DNA from: Francisella salimarina | GTDB taxonomy: Bacteria; Pseudomonadota; Gammaproteobacteria; Francisellales; Francisellaceae | DNA length: 64,000 bases | NCBI RefSeq assembly: GCF_007923265.1 | Contig: NZ_VOJA01000003.1 | Location: 496,001 to 560,000, forward strand | Reading direction: 5' to 3' | Program-made: the position numbers and the translations under genes | The notes under the pieces: generated by a model | The model's database searches: none | What the model saw: only the letters and a program-made list of their open reading frames with translations | What the model was told of the DNA's origin: nothing | Shown: positions 17,234 to 27,495 of the stretch, piece by piece | How positions within the stretch are numbered: the stretch's first letter is position 1 | Layout: every line of letters starts with the position of its first letter

Positions 17234-18706
17234 ATGAATATTAGAAAACAAAATTCATTTTTTTTGTTATGTTTTTTCGAATTTTTTGAAAGATTTGGTT
17301 ACTACGGGTTTAGCTATACTGCTATTTTGTTTTTTATGAGCGAGTATGGTTTTGATTTTACAGAGAAACAAGCTGTACTTCTATTTGGAGGCTTTGCTTC
17401 ATTAACATATGTTTTTAATGCTATTGGTGGATATGTCGCAGATAAAATTTTTGGCATAAAAAGAACCATGTTTTTAGGAGGTTTTTTTCTTCTGATTGGA
17501 TATTTTAGCTTAGCGTTAAGTCCTTATTTTGTGAGTATAGATAATTATGTTTATATAAGTTTGGCTTGTATTATTGTTGGGTCTTCATTGTTTAAACCGG
17601 CACCTACAAACTTAATATCTAGAATATATACCGATAAACTAAAATTAGATTCTGTTTATACATATTTTTATATGTCGATAAATTTAGGATCATTATCCGC
17701 GTCTCTTTTGATACCAGTTTTAGCAACTAAATATGGTTATACTGTTGCATATGGTGTGTGTTCTGTAGGTTTTGCGATAGGTATATTGAATAGTATATTG
17801 AGCTATTCTAGTATCAAAAATATTGGTAATGAAGTAGATTTTAAAAACATGGGATATCTAAAAACTATTCTTATAGTTTTGATATTCATTATCGCTATAA
17901 TGGGACTAAGCATAATATTACAAGCCAATGATACTATAAACTACATATTATGGTTTGGAGCGGGACTCATTTTTGGAGTCTTTGCTTTTCAAATTTATGT
18001 TGAAAAAGATCCTAGTTCAAGAAAAAAGATAGTCGCGGCGATTGTTTTATTAGTGTATGCAGTATTATTTTTTATAATATATCAGCAAAAATCAACGTCA
18101 TTTTTCCTGTTTAACGTGCATCATGTTAATTTAGATTTATTTGGTTATAGTGTCAATCCTCAGAGTATACCTGGAGTTTTGAATACTGCTGGTGTGATTA
18201 TATTATCACCTATATTAGCTTTTATATATACAAAGCTAGGAGCAAAAGATTTTAGCTTACCATTTAAATTTGCCTTAGGAATCTTATTCTGTGGTTTAGC
18301 ATATGGCAGTATGTTTTTAGCATGTATAATCAACGATCCCACATCTAAAGTCAGTATACTTTGGGAAGTTTTAGCTATAACAGTGTTTTTCTCAGCTGGT
18401 GAGTTATTGATTTCAGCCCTAGGATTGTCTTTAATGGCTAAGCTTCTACCACAGAGAATCACAGGCTTTGCTATGGGAACATGGTTTATAACATCAGCTA
18501 TTGGTATTAAGATTGGTACAACAATTGCTCAAGCAGTTACAAGTGGTATACAGTATGATGAGTCAAAAGGTTTTGATACTCAGATGACTATAAGTAGTTT
18601 CCATAAATATCAAGAGTTATTCGGTTATGTTTCCTTAGTCGCGATAGTTTTTGCAATAATTGCTTTTGTAATTGGCAAAAAACTTAATAAAATGATTCAA
18701 GATTAA
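17234..18706 (+). CDS. POT (PTR2) family proton-dependent oligopeptide transporter
   Basis: About 490 residues from the ATG at 17234, with GGA 11 bases before it; an upstream in-frame TTG at 17219 is less likely. The first helix carries FFEFFERFGYYG, the ExxERFxYY proton-coupling motif of POT carriers. The loop segment GGYVADKIFGIKRT and helix 4 SINLGSLSASLL are also family features. It imports di- and tripeptides with protons. Divergent from the hexuronate operon. A related POT gene begins at the right end of the window. Confidence 0.9.
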   Translation: MNIRKQNSFFLLCFFEFFERFGYYGFSYTAILFFMSEYGFDFTEKQAVLLFGGFASLTYVFNAIGGYVADKIFGIKRTMFLGGFFLLIGYFSLALSPYFVSIDNYVYISLACIIVGSSLFKPAPTNLISRIYTDKLKLDSVYTYFYMSINLGSLSASLLIPVLATKYGYTVAYGVCSVGFAIGILNSILSYSSIKNIGNEVDFKNMGYLKTILIVLIFIIAIMGLSIILQANDTINYILWFGAGLIFGVFAFQIYVEKDPSSRKKIVAAIVLLVYAVLFFIIYQQKSTSFFLFNVHHVNLDLFGYSVNPQSIPGVLNTAGVIILSPILAFIYTKLGAKDFSLPFKFALGILFCGLAYGSMFLACIINDPTSKVSILWEVLAITVFFSAGELLISALGLSLMAKLLPQRITGFAMGTWFITSAIGIKIGTTIAQAVTSGIQYDESKGFDTQMTISSFHKYQELFGYVSLVAIVFAIIAFVIGKKLNKMIQD

Positions 18707-18726
18707 ATAATATCAACCAATTAATA

Positions 18727-19623
18727 ATGATGCATAATCAACTTTCTGCTAAAAAGGCATTAATATTGTTACTACTGACCATAACAATGTGGTCAACAGC
18801 TTTTATTGGAATCCGTTATTTGATGTTAAATGGATTTAGTGCTGGAGGCTTATCATTAGCCAGATATGCTATAGCTAGTATTGTTATGCTTATAATATTT
18901 TTTAGACAAAAAGATAAAGCTAGGCCTAGTTTTAAGGATTTGTTGAGATTTGCTATTTTAGGCTTCTTTGGTTTTTTTGCATATAACGTACTGTTAAATT
19001 CTGGAGAATCTAGAATTACGGCATCTAGTGCTAATTTTATCATAGCACAAGCTCCCATAATTGTAGCTGTATTTGCATTTATATTCTGGGGTGAAAAAAT
19101 TAATAAATATGGTATTTTTGGATTTATTTTAGCTATCATAGGTGCCGCAGTAATTTTTTGTTCAAAGAATGATACCTCATTTGAATTTATTGGTATTTGC
19201 TTAGTTTATGGAGCCTGTTTTTCAGGTGCTATTTATTCGGTTTTCCAGAAAAGTTTATTTATGAAATTTCACCCAATTGAAGCTATTACATATTGTATTT
19301 GGTTTGGCACAATTATGTTAATGATATATTCTAATGAGGCTTATACAGAATTATCTACTGCAAATTTTACAAGTATCTTTGTTGTTATCTATATAGGAGT
19401 ATTTCCTGGAGCATTAGGTTATTTATTTTGGGGATATGCTTTTAGAAATATTCCTGCGACAGTTGCTATTAGCTCGTTATATTTTATGCCTATTATTTCT
19501 TTATTCTTAGGTTGGATCTTTTTAGGAGAGACAGAAGCATATATATCAATAATTGGTGGAATAATAAGTGTTGTAGGTGCTTTTATAATTAGTAAATATG
19601 GCTTAAATAAAAAAACTAACTAA
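18727..19623 (+). CDS. EamA/DMT-family permease (RhaT/YdcZ type)
   Basis: A 298-residue protein with ten predicted helices in two EamA repeats: about residues 11-145 (WSTAFIGIRYLMLNG...) and 155-290 (GACFSGAIYSVFQK...). The segment GYLFWGYAFRNIPATVAI-SSLYFMPIISLFLGW is typical of the second repeat. Such drug/metabolite transporters usually export amino acids or metabolites; no substrate can be assigned. It starts 20 bases after the POT gene and is likely co-transcribed. Confidence 0.85.
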   Translation: MMHNQLSAKKALILLLLTITMWSTAFIGIRYLMLNGFSAGGLSLARYAIASIVMLIIFFRQKDKARPSFKDLLRFAILGFFGFFAYNVLLNSGESRITASSANFIIAQAPIIVAVFAFIFWGEKINKYGIFGFILAIIGAAVIFCSKNDTSFEFIGICLVYGACFSGAIYSVFQKSLFMKFHPIEAITYCIWFGTIMLMIYSNEAYTELSTANFTSIFVVIYIGVFPGALGYLFWGYAFRNIPATVAISSLYFMPIISLFLGWIFLGETEAYISIIGGIISVVGAFIISKYGLNKKTN

Positions 19624-19673
19624 AACTCTTAAATTGTTTGTCTTACCACATTTTAATAAAAATCTTTTTTGTC

Positions 19674-19679
19674 TATAAT
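19674..19679 (+). promoter_or_regulatory. -10 box before pheST
   Basis: A perfect TATAAT lies 30 bases upstream of the pheS ATG. The best-placed -35 (TTTTAA at 19651, 17-base spacing) is poor. I see no leader peptide or attenuator hairpin of the E. coli pheST kind in the 85-base gap. Confidence 0.4.
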
Positions 19680-19699
19680 ATCTGCAAGTTTTTAAATAA

Positions 19700-20722
<1,023 letters not shown>

Positions 20723-20744
20723 TTTTTATTATTGAGGTTTATAA

Positions 20745-23114
20745 ATGAAATTTTCACATAATTGGTTAAATGAATATCTAGATGATACTCAAGATAGCCA
20801 AAATCTAGCAGATACTTTAACTTTAGCTGGTTTAGAAGTTGATGCGATTGAGCCAGTAGTTGCTGAAAAAGTAACAGGTGTCGTAGTAGGGCAAATCAAA
20901 ACTATCAACAAACATCCAGATGCTGATAAACTAAATATATGTAGTGTAGATGTAGCAGAAGAAGAACTACTAACTATAGTTTGTGGTGCTAGTAATATTT
21001 ATGAAGGAATGAAAGCTCCAGTTGCAACAATAGGTGCAGTTTTACCTGGTAACTTTAAAATCAAAAAATCTAAGCTAAGAGGGCAAGAATCTTTTGGGAT
21101 GATGTGCTCAGAAGAAGAGCTTGGTCTAGCTGAGAAGGCTGATGGTTTGATGGATCTACCAGCAGATGCTCCAGTAGGCAAAGATATGAATGAGTATCTA
21201 AATTTAGATGATAATATTATCGAAGTTGATTTAACCCCAAATAGAGCAGATTGCTTAAGTGTCTATGGTATTGCTCGTGAAGTATCTGCCCTTACAAAAA
21301 CACAACTTAAAGACATTGAAATAAAAGCGACAGACGTTTCATTGGAAGAAACAAAAGATGTACAAATATTAGCTAATGACGCTTGTAAATCTTATCTAGG
21401 CTGTATTATCAAAAATGTAAATAACAAAGCTCAAACTCCACTATGGATGGTTGAGAAGCTAAGAAGGAGTGGTGTGGGCAGTATTTCATTTTTTGTTGAT
21501 GTGACAAATTATGTGATGTTACTAACTGGTCAGCCGATGCATGCTTTTGATTTGGATAAACTAGAAGGTGGTATTAATGTTCGTTATGCAAATGATAATG
21601 AGAAGCTGACTCTGTTAGATGAAACACAAGTTAAATTACAATCAGATACTCTAGTAATTGCAGATGATAAAAAAGCTCTTGCAATAGCAGGTGTGATGGG
21701 TGGTTTAGATTCATCAATTACAGATGCTACTACTAACATTTTCTTAGAAAGTGCTCATTTTGTACCAGAAAAAATTGCTGGTAAAGCGCGTAAATATAAC
21801 TTACATACTGACTCTTCACATAGATTTGAAAGAGGTGTAGATCTTAGACTACCACAGGATGCAATGCAACTAGCCATTAATTTAATAGTAGAAATTGCTG
21901 GTGGTGAAGTAGCACCTATATCTGGTGTAGAAGATTCTGAATCCATAGAGAAGACTACACCTATCAATCTATGTATCAATAAACTAAATAGGGTTTTGGG
22001 TACGCAGTTTACTATTGAGTATGTAGCTGAAGTACTTACAAACTTACACATGCAAGTTACAAAAATAGATGAATGTTGTTTGGAGGTGATTCCACCATCA
22101 TATCGTTTTGATATGGAAATTCCAGAAGATTTAATTGAAGAAGTTGCTCGTGTATATGGCTATTCAAATCTACCAGAAACTATGCCTAAGTATCAAGCTT
22201 CTAAAATTAATATATCAGAAACAAAGCAATCTATAGATACTTTAAATGCTAGACTAGTTGATAGAGGTTATCATGAAGCTATTAATTATAGCTTTATAGA
22301 TCCTAAGTTTGATGAGTTTTTCTTTGAAGAAAAGGGTATAGCTATTCAAAATCCAATATCACAAGATTTATCTATAATGAGACAATCTTTGATACCAGGA
22401 TTAATTAACTCTTTTAAAGCTAATACTGCCCGTCAGCAAAATAGAATTAGAATTTTTGAGAAGGGTGCTTGTTTTAAGTTAGAGAATAACCAACGAGTTC
22501 AGTTTGATAGAATTGCAGGTATAGCTTATGGAGATCTTTTAAACCCTAATTGGTCAAATACTAAAAAAGTTGATTTCTTTGATGTTAAAGCAGATATCGA
22601 AGGGCTTTGTGCTGATGTTATAAATCTAAGTTTTGAAGTTTGTGACGATGTTAAATGGCTTCACCCAGGTCAGTCAGCTTATATACTAGCAAATGGTGAA
22701 AAGATTGGTGTAATTGGTGTGATTCATCCATCTGTACTAAAAACCTTCCAAATCAAAGCCAAAGCACCAGTAGTATTTGAGTTAGACTTAGCTGTTTTAA
22801 CTAACAAAAAAATACCTAGTTTTGAGAAAATTTCTAAATATCCGTCTGTATCAAGAGATATATCATTCTTAGTTGATAAATCTGTACTTGCTGGAGATAT
22901 TATCAAAGCTATAAATGACCTTAATATAAGTATACTAAAAGATGTAAATATTTTTGATATCTATGAGTCTGAAGAAAATGCAAGAAAGAGCATAGCTTTA
23001 AGTATGCTTTTCCAAGATAATGATAAAACTCTAGATGATACAATTATAAACCAAGCTGTAGATTCTGCTTTATCTACTCTAAGAGATAAGTTTGGTGCAG
23101 AACAAAGAGTTTAA
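20745..23114 (+). CDS. pheT: phenylalanine--tRNA ligase beta subunit
   Basis: A 789-residue subunit, the standard bacterial length. In order: N-terminal OB-fold tRNA-binding domain (about 39-150, with KHPDADKLNICSVDV), B3/B4 editing region (about 210-385), B5 DNA-binding fold (about 405-480), a degenerate class II core (about 480-680) and a C-terminal FDX-ACB anticodon-binding domain (FEKISKYPSVSRDISFLVD onward). Pairs with PheS, encoded 22 bases upstream. Confidence 0.98.
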   Translation: MKFSHNWLNEYLDDTQDSQNLADTLTLAGLEVDAIEPVVAEKVTGVVVGQIKTINKHPDADKLNICSVDVAEEELLTIVCGASNIYEGMKAPVATIGAVLPGNFKIKKSKLRGQESFGMMCSEEELGLAEKADGLMDLPADAPVGKDMNEYLNLDDNIIEVDLTPNRADCLSVYGIAREVSALTKTQLKDIEIKATDVSLEETKDVQILANDACKSYLGCIIKNVNNKAQTPLWMVEKLRRSGVGSISFFVDVTNYVMLLTGQPMHAFDLDKLEGGINVRYANDNEKLTLLDETQVKLQSDTLVIADDKKALAIAGVMGGLDSSITDATTNIFLESAHFVPEKIAGKARKYNLHTDSSHRFERGVDLRLPQDAMQLAINLIVEIAGGEVAPISGVEDSESIEKTTPINLCINKLNRVLGTQFTIEYVAEVLTNLHMQVTKIDECCLEVIPPSYRFDMEIPEDLIEEVARVYGYSNLPETMPKYQASKINISETKQSIDTLNARLVDRGYHEAINYSFIDPKFDEFFFEEKGIAIQNPISQDLSIMRQSLIPGLINSFKANTARQQNRIRIFEKGACFKLENNQRVQFDRIAGIAYGDLLNPNWSNTKKVDFFDVKADIEGLCADVINLSFEVCDDVKWLHPGQSAYILANGEKIGVIGVIHPSVLKTFQIKAKAPVVFELDLAVLTNKKIPSFEKISKYPSVSRDISFLVDKSVLAGDIIKAINDLNISILKDVNIFDIYESEENARKSIALSMLFQDNDKTLDDTIINQAVDSALSTLRDKFGAEQRV

Positions 23115-23162
23115 TTTTATGATAGAATGAAATAACACAGTCATACTCTAAAGGATGAGTAG

Positions 23163-23975
23163 ATGTTATTTCTAGCTATATGTTTCATAATTACGGGTGT
23201 TATCGTTGGCATTCTTTCAGGACTTTTTGGTCTTGGTGGTGGCTTAACAATAGTACCTTTGATGATGACTTTTATGTCAATTTATGAACCTGCATATAGC
23301 TCTAATGCTATGCATGTTGCTATTGCAACTTCTCTTTTTGTAATGATTTTTACATCTAGTATTACGACCTATGCTCATCATAAGTCTAATAATATAATAT
23401 GGGAAGTAGCTATTCCTCTGAAATTTGGAGTTATAATTGGTGCCGTACTAGGAGCAATTTTTGCTAGTTTTTTGCCAGGTAACATACTCAAGATATTTTT
23501 CATAATATTCCTTATATATACAATAGTTAAATGGGCTATCAAATCTTTTGCAAAAAAAAGTACTAATAACAATAATGCTAATAGACTAAACCCCAAAAAA
23601 ATAGTATCGGTCATTTATGGTGGCTTTACTGGCGCCATAGCTGTACTTCTTGGTATAGGTGCTAGCGTAATGATAGTACCTTTTCTAAAACATAAAAACT
23701 TTACTATGGGTCAGGCTGCTGCTATAGCCGCTGCCGTAACACCATTTATTGCATTACTTGGCGCGAGTACCTATATAATCACAGGTTTATCTGAATCAGC
23801 ATTGCCTAAGTTCTGTCTTGGATATGTATATATACCAGCAGCTATTGGTATGATATTTGGTTCGTTGCTCGGAGCCCCAATTGGTACTAGACTATCATCT
23901 GTAATACCGCATGTTGTCCAAAATGTTATATATTTTATATTTTTAATTATTATATTAGTCATAATGATTGGATAA
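23163..23975 (+). CDS. TSUP (TauE/SafE) family permease
   Basis: A 270-residue membrane protein with eight or so helices in two repeats. Each repeat has the glycine-rich family motif: ILSGLFGLGGGLTIVPLM (about 18-36) and AIAVLLGIGASVMIVPFL (about 157-175). Family members carry sulfite, sulfoacetate or related C2/organosulfur anions; the cargo here is unknown. Its stop directly abuts the stop of the convergent FAH-family gene. A second, different TSUP gene lies at 51.9 kb. Confidence 0.85.
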   Translation: MLFLAICFIITGVIVGILSGLFGLGGGLTIVPLMMTFMSIYEPAYSSNAMHVAIATSLFVMIFTSSITTYAHHKSNNIIWEVAIPLKFGVIIGAVLGAIFASFLPGNILKIFFIIFLIYTIVKWAIKSFAKKSTNNNNANRLNPKKIVSVIYGGFTGAIAVLLGIGASVMIVPFLKHKNFTMGQAAAIAAAVTPFIALLGASTYIITGLSESALPKFCLGYVYIPAAIGMIFGSLLGAPIGTRLSSVIPHVVQNVIYFIFLIIILVIMIG

Positions 23976-24845
23976 TTAAGCTTTCAAAATTAAATTCTTT
24001 TGTATTCCTAAGCCCTCTATTTCTAATTCAAGTACATCATTTTCTTGTAAATAATTAGTTTCTAATCCAAGAATTTCATTTTCAAGCTGAACGCCCTTAG
24101 GAGTTCCTGTTAAAATAACATCTCCAGCTTCTAAGGTAAAATACTCACTTAATTTAGCTATTAATGTTGGGATTTTAAAAATCATTGTTTTAGTTGAACC
24201 ATTTTGCATGATTTGATTATTTACTTTAGTTTTTATGTAAAGATTATCTGGGTTAATCTCATCTTTGCTAACGAGATAAGGCCCTAGTGGACAGAAAGAG
24301 TCACAGCTTTTACCCATATTATATTGCCCAGGTTGTTGAAATTGTAGTCCTCTTTCAGAAGCATCATTAGCTATACAATATCCAAATATGTATTCATAGG
24401 CATCAGATACTTTGATATTCTTCGCGGGTTTACTAATAATAACAGCAAGTTCGTTTTCATAATCTAGTTTATTACAGTTTTTGGGGATATATATAGGATC
24501 GTAAGGTCCTGTAATACTACTTGAAGGTTTCTGAAAAAATATAAAATTAGTTGGTTTAATTTTAGGTCCACCAAGAAAATTGACTCGCTCTAAATGATCT
24601 AAATAATTCATTCCTATAGCGACTATTTTTCCAGGGTTATTAATGCAGTTAGTTATATTATTTTCGTTTATATTTATTATTAATACAGGTAAAGTAGTTA
24701 TATCAATATTGCTTATTATAGAGGTAAGTTTGACAATATTTTGCGGTGAAATATCTGATACGAAATCTTTAATATTGTATAAAATGTCTTTTGATAAGAT
24801 ACATGGATAAATATCATTATTATACTTATAATGTAGAAATTTCAT
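23976..24845 (-). CDS. fumarylacetoacetate hydrolase (FAH) family protein
   Basis: A 289-residue protein of the FAH/HpcE superfamily. GMNYLDHLERV, FFQKPSSSITGP, LDYENELAVII (Glu130 and Glu132), GYCIANDASER (Asp161) and GDVILTGTPKGV give the complete metal-binding site. The family includes acylpyruvate hydrolases, oxaloacetate decarboxylases and hydratase/isomerases acting on beta-diketo acids. No neighbouring pathway genes indicate which; there is no aromatic degradation cluster here. Cytoplasmic. It reads as a single gene. Confidence 0.85.
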   Translation of the reverse strand: MKFLHYKYNNDIYPCILSKDILYNIKDFVSDISPQNIVKLTSIISNIDITTLPVLIININENNITNCINNPGKIVAIGMNYLDHLERVNFLGGPKIKPTNFIFFQKPSSSITGPYDPIYIPKNCNKLDYENELAVIISKPAKNIKVSDAYEYIFGYCIANDASERGLQFQQPGQYNMGKSCDSFCPLGPYLVSKDEINPDNLYIKTKVNNQIMQNGSTKTMIFKIPTLIAKLSEYFTLEAGDVILTGTPKGVQLENEILGLETNYLQENDVLELEIEGLGIQKNLILKA

Positions 24846-24941
24846 AATAATTCGTTTTTATTGTTAAAATTTTAGATGTATCAATAATCTTGGAGCAAGT
24901 TGAAATTATAGTTAATTTAGTGCTATAAAACTAATATTACA

Positions 24942-25370
24942 CTAACTTTCATTGAGACATTTATCGCATAATCCTCTTAACTCAAGGTTCCAACTCTCAA
25001 TTTGATAAGGTGTAAGTTTTTGAAACTCTTTAAAAATATCTAGATTACAAAAATGTGATTCATCAACAAAACCACAATTTTGGCAAACAAATACTTCAAA
25101 GCCTTGATGCTTGTGATTTTCTTTACATTTTACATAACAATTTTGACTTTCTATCCTATGGATAAAACCATGTTTTAACCAAAAATCTATTGCTCTATAT
25201 ACAGTAGGGGGATTTGTTTGTTTTTTTGCTGAAAGAATTTCTAAAATATCATAAGCACTTAGTGGAGTGTTTTGATTATAAATAGTTTGGAGCACTTGTT
25301 CTCGAGGTTTAGTAAATCTGTATTTATTCTTTTCACAGAAATTTTTAGCTATTTGTATACTTTTACTCAT
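24942..25370 (-). CDS. zur: Fur-family regulator, probable Zur
   Basis: A 142-residue protein with the Fur winged helix (RFTKPREQVLQTIYNQ, PPTVYRAIDFWLKHGFIHRIES). It has two CxxC pairs for the structural zinc: CQNCG and CDKC at the C-terminus. Long N-terminus and the HKHQGFEVFVC segment resemble Zur more than Fur. It is divergent from a COG0523 GTPase and a ZIP transporter, with a Zur-like box between them; both are classical zinc-starvation genes. Zur is therefore favoured over Fur or PerR on context. Confidence 0.8.
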   Translation of the reverse strand: MSKSIQIAKNFCEKNKYRFTKPREQVLQTIYNQNTPLSAYDILEILSAKKQTNPPTVYRAIDFWLKHGFIHRIESQNCYVKCKENHKHQGFEVFVCQNCGFVDESHFCNLDIFKEFQKLTPYQIESWNLELRGLCDKCLNES

Positions 25371-25437
25371 TAATAGAAGTCAAACTTTGTTTAATTTACT
25401 CGACAAAGTATAACTCATTTCTTATCATTTAATAAAC

Positions 25438-25452
25438 TGTTATATTGTAACA
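25438..25452. promoter_or_regulatory. predicted Zur operator
   Basis: TGTTATATTGTAACA is an inverted repeat (TGTTA...TAACA). Its core, GTTATATTGTAAC, matches the gammaproteobacterial Zur box GTTATAnTATAAC at all but one informative position. It lies between the divergent Zur-like gene and the COG0523 gene and overlaps the -35 of the latter. Confidence 0.7.
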
Positions 25453-25473
25453 TATTGTATGTTTGTGTATTAT
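25445..25473 (+). promoter_or_regulatory. promoter of the COG0523/ZIP operon
   Basis: TTGTAA (25445-25450), a 17-base spacer and TATTAT (25468-25473) lie 35 bases before the start codon. The -35 lies inside the predicted Zur box, a layout that lets bound repressor exclude RNA polymerase. Confidence 0.5.
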
Positions 25474-25507
25474 ATCAATCAAAATTTAACTACAAAGAAA
25501 ACTCTAT

Positions 25508-26725
25508 ATGAAAAAATTACCTGTTACAGTTTTATCTGGCTTTCTAGGGGCAGGTAAGACTACTTTATTAAGTAATATTCTCAATAATAGTAATGGTTTA
25601 AAAATTGCTATGATTGTTAATGACATGAATGAAATAAATATAGATGCTGAGCTAATCAAAAATCATGATTCACATATCTCAAAAACTGAAGCAAAGATGG
25701 TTGAGCTTAGTAATGGCTGTATTTGCTGTACACTACGTGAAGATTTGCTAATAGAAGTAGAGCAGTTAGCAAAATCACAAAAATATGATTATTTAATTAT
25801 TGAAAGCACTGGTATCTCAGAACCATTACCTGTTGCGACAACTTTTGAGTTTAGAGATGAAGAGGGTAAGAGTCTAGCCGATGTTGCTTATATAGATACA
25901 ATGGTTACGGTAGTCGATAGTGTTAATTTTATGAGTCATTACAGCTCTTGTGAATATCTAAAAAATACTGGTGAGAGCTTAGGGGATGAAGATGATCGAG
26001 CAATAGTTGATCTTATGGTTGAGCAGATAGAGTTTGCTAATGTCATAATATTAAACAAAATTGATGAATGCTCGACGGCAGAAAAAGAGACTGTCAAATC
26101 TATAGTCAAAGGTCTAAATGTTGATGCCGAAATAATCGAAACAAGTTTTTCAAAAGTTGATATAAATAATGTTATAAATACCAAGAAATTTAATTTAGAA
26201 GAAGCTGAAAATCATCCATTGTGGAGCAAAGAACTTTATAACTTCAAAGAGCATGTACCAGAAACAGAAGAGTATGGTATTAGATCATTTGTTTATCATT
26301 CAATAAACCCTTTTGATCCGGTTAAGATAAAAAACTTTTTTGACAATGTAGAGTGGCCAGGCGTAGTTAGAGCAAAGGGATTCTTTTGGCTAGCTACAAG
26401 ACCAGATTATGTTGGTGAAATTTCTCAAGCTGGTGCTTTAGTAAGGCATCAAGGTATGGGCATGTGGTGGGCTAGTATGGATAAAGAACAATGGCCAAAT
26501 ACTCCAGAATTTCAACAGATGCTGAAAGATAGATGGAATGATATCAGTGGTGATAGAAGACAAGAGATAGTATTTATTGGTCTAAAAGATGAGATGAAAG
26601 ATGAGCAAATAAAAGCGGCTCTAGATGATTGCTTAATAAATGACTACTGGGATAATCCAGAAAAATATACCGATTTAGCAGATCCATTTCCTGCTTGGTT
26701 TGAATCAGATGATGAAGAGGCTTAA
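25508..26725 (+). CDS. COG0523 GTPase, zinc-responsive metallochaperone (ZigA/YciC/YeiR type)
   Basis: A 405-residue G3E-family GTPase. The Walker A is GFLGAGKTTL (residues 11-20), the metal-binding CxCC is Cys71-Ile-Cys73-Cys74 (NGCICCTLRED), the base-specificity motif is LNKID (about 183-187), and a C-terminal CobW_C domain begins near GIRSFVYHS. Family members insert or allocate zinc or cobalt. Long forms under Zur control (ZigA, YciC) act in zinc scarcity, which fits the Zur box upstream and the ZIP gene 2 bases downstream. The exact client protein is unknown. Confidence 0.88.
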   Translation: MKKLPVTVLSGFLGAGKTTLLSNILNNSNGLKIAMIVNDMNEINIDAELIKNHDSHISKTEAKMVELSNGCICCTLREDLLIEVEQLAKSQKYDYLIIESTGISEPLPVATTFEFRDEEGKSLADVAYIDTMVTVVDSVNFMSHYSSCEYLKNTGESLGDEDDRAIVDLMVEQIEFANVIILNKIDECSTAEKETVKSIVKGLNVDAEIIETSFSKVDINNVINTKKFNLEEAENHPLWSKELYNFKEHVPETEEYGIRSFVYHSINPFDPVKIKNFFDNVEWPGVVRAKGFFWLATRPDYVGEISQAGALVRHQGMGMWWASMDKEQWPNTPEFQQMLKDRWNDISGDRRQEIVFIGLKDEMKDEQIKAALDDCLINDYWDNPEKYTDLADPFPAWFESDDEEA

Positions 26726-26727
26726 AA

Positions 26728-27474
26728 ATGAGTAACTTTCAATTAACAATTCTGCTTGTGATTTTATTCGTAACGGCAATTTCTGGTATATTTCCTTTTG
26801 TAAAGAAAGCAAATAATCCTGAGGGATTTCACTTCCCAATAGGTGATGCTTTGGCAAGCGGTGTATTTTTAGGTGCTGGTCTAATTCATATGCTAAGTGA
26901 TTCAGCTGGAGATTTTTCAGAACTAAATATAGACTACCCATTTCCATTTTTGATAGCAGGGATAACTATTTTACTCTTTTTGTTGTTAGAACATATAGGT
27001 GGAGCACTATCAAAGAGCAATAAAGGCAATCTATCTTTTATGGCTATAATGGCAACAATAATGTTATCTATTCATAGTTTCTTTGAAGGTGCAGCATTAG
27101 GTTTATCAGAACAGTTAAGTGTCGCATTAGTAATATTTCTAGCAATTATTACTCATAAATGGGCAGCAAGTTTTGCTTTAGCTATAAGTATTAATAAGAC
27201 AAGCCTAAGATTTTTAGCAAGGATAATCCTATTTATAATATTTGTTTTTATGACACCATTAGGAATATTATTTGGACAAGCTGCACATAACTACGTTTCA
27301 AATCCATTTGTTGAGCCTACATTTACTGCTATAGCAGCAGGTACTTTTATATATATGGGAACTTTACATGGTTTAGATAGATCTGTACTTGTTAAAGACT
27401 GTTGTAACACAAAGCAATATAGTTTTGTAATTATTGGCTTTGCAATTATGGCAATAGTCGCTATTTGGACTTAG
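26728..27474 (+). CDS. ZIP-family divalent metal (zinc) transporter
   Basis: A 248-residue protein with eight helices. The ZIP metal-path motifs are present: GVFLGAGLIHMLSDSA in helix 2-3, HSFFEGAALGLS in helix 4 (HxxxEGxxLG) and HKWAASFALA in helix 5. These define the ZIP family of zinc/iron importers. Starts two bases after the COG0523 stop, so it is co-transcribed from the Zur-controlled promoter. Zinc uptake is the expected role. Confidence 0.88.
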   Translation: MSNFQLTILLVILFVTAISGIFPFVKKANNPEGFHFPIGDALASGVFLGAGLIHMLSDSAGDFSELNIDYPFPFLIAGITILLFLLLEHIGGALSKSNKGNLSFMAIMATIMLSIHSFFEGAALGLSEQLSVALVIFLAIITHKWAASFALAISINKTSLRFLARIILFIIFVFMTPLGILFGQAAHNYVSNPFVEPTFTAIAAGTFIYMGTLHGLDRSVLVKDCCNTKQYSFVIIGFAIMAIVAIWT

Positions 27475-27495
27475 AAATTAACAATAATTTAGACT

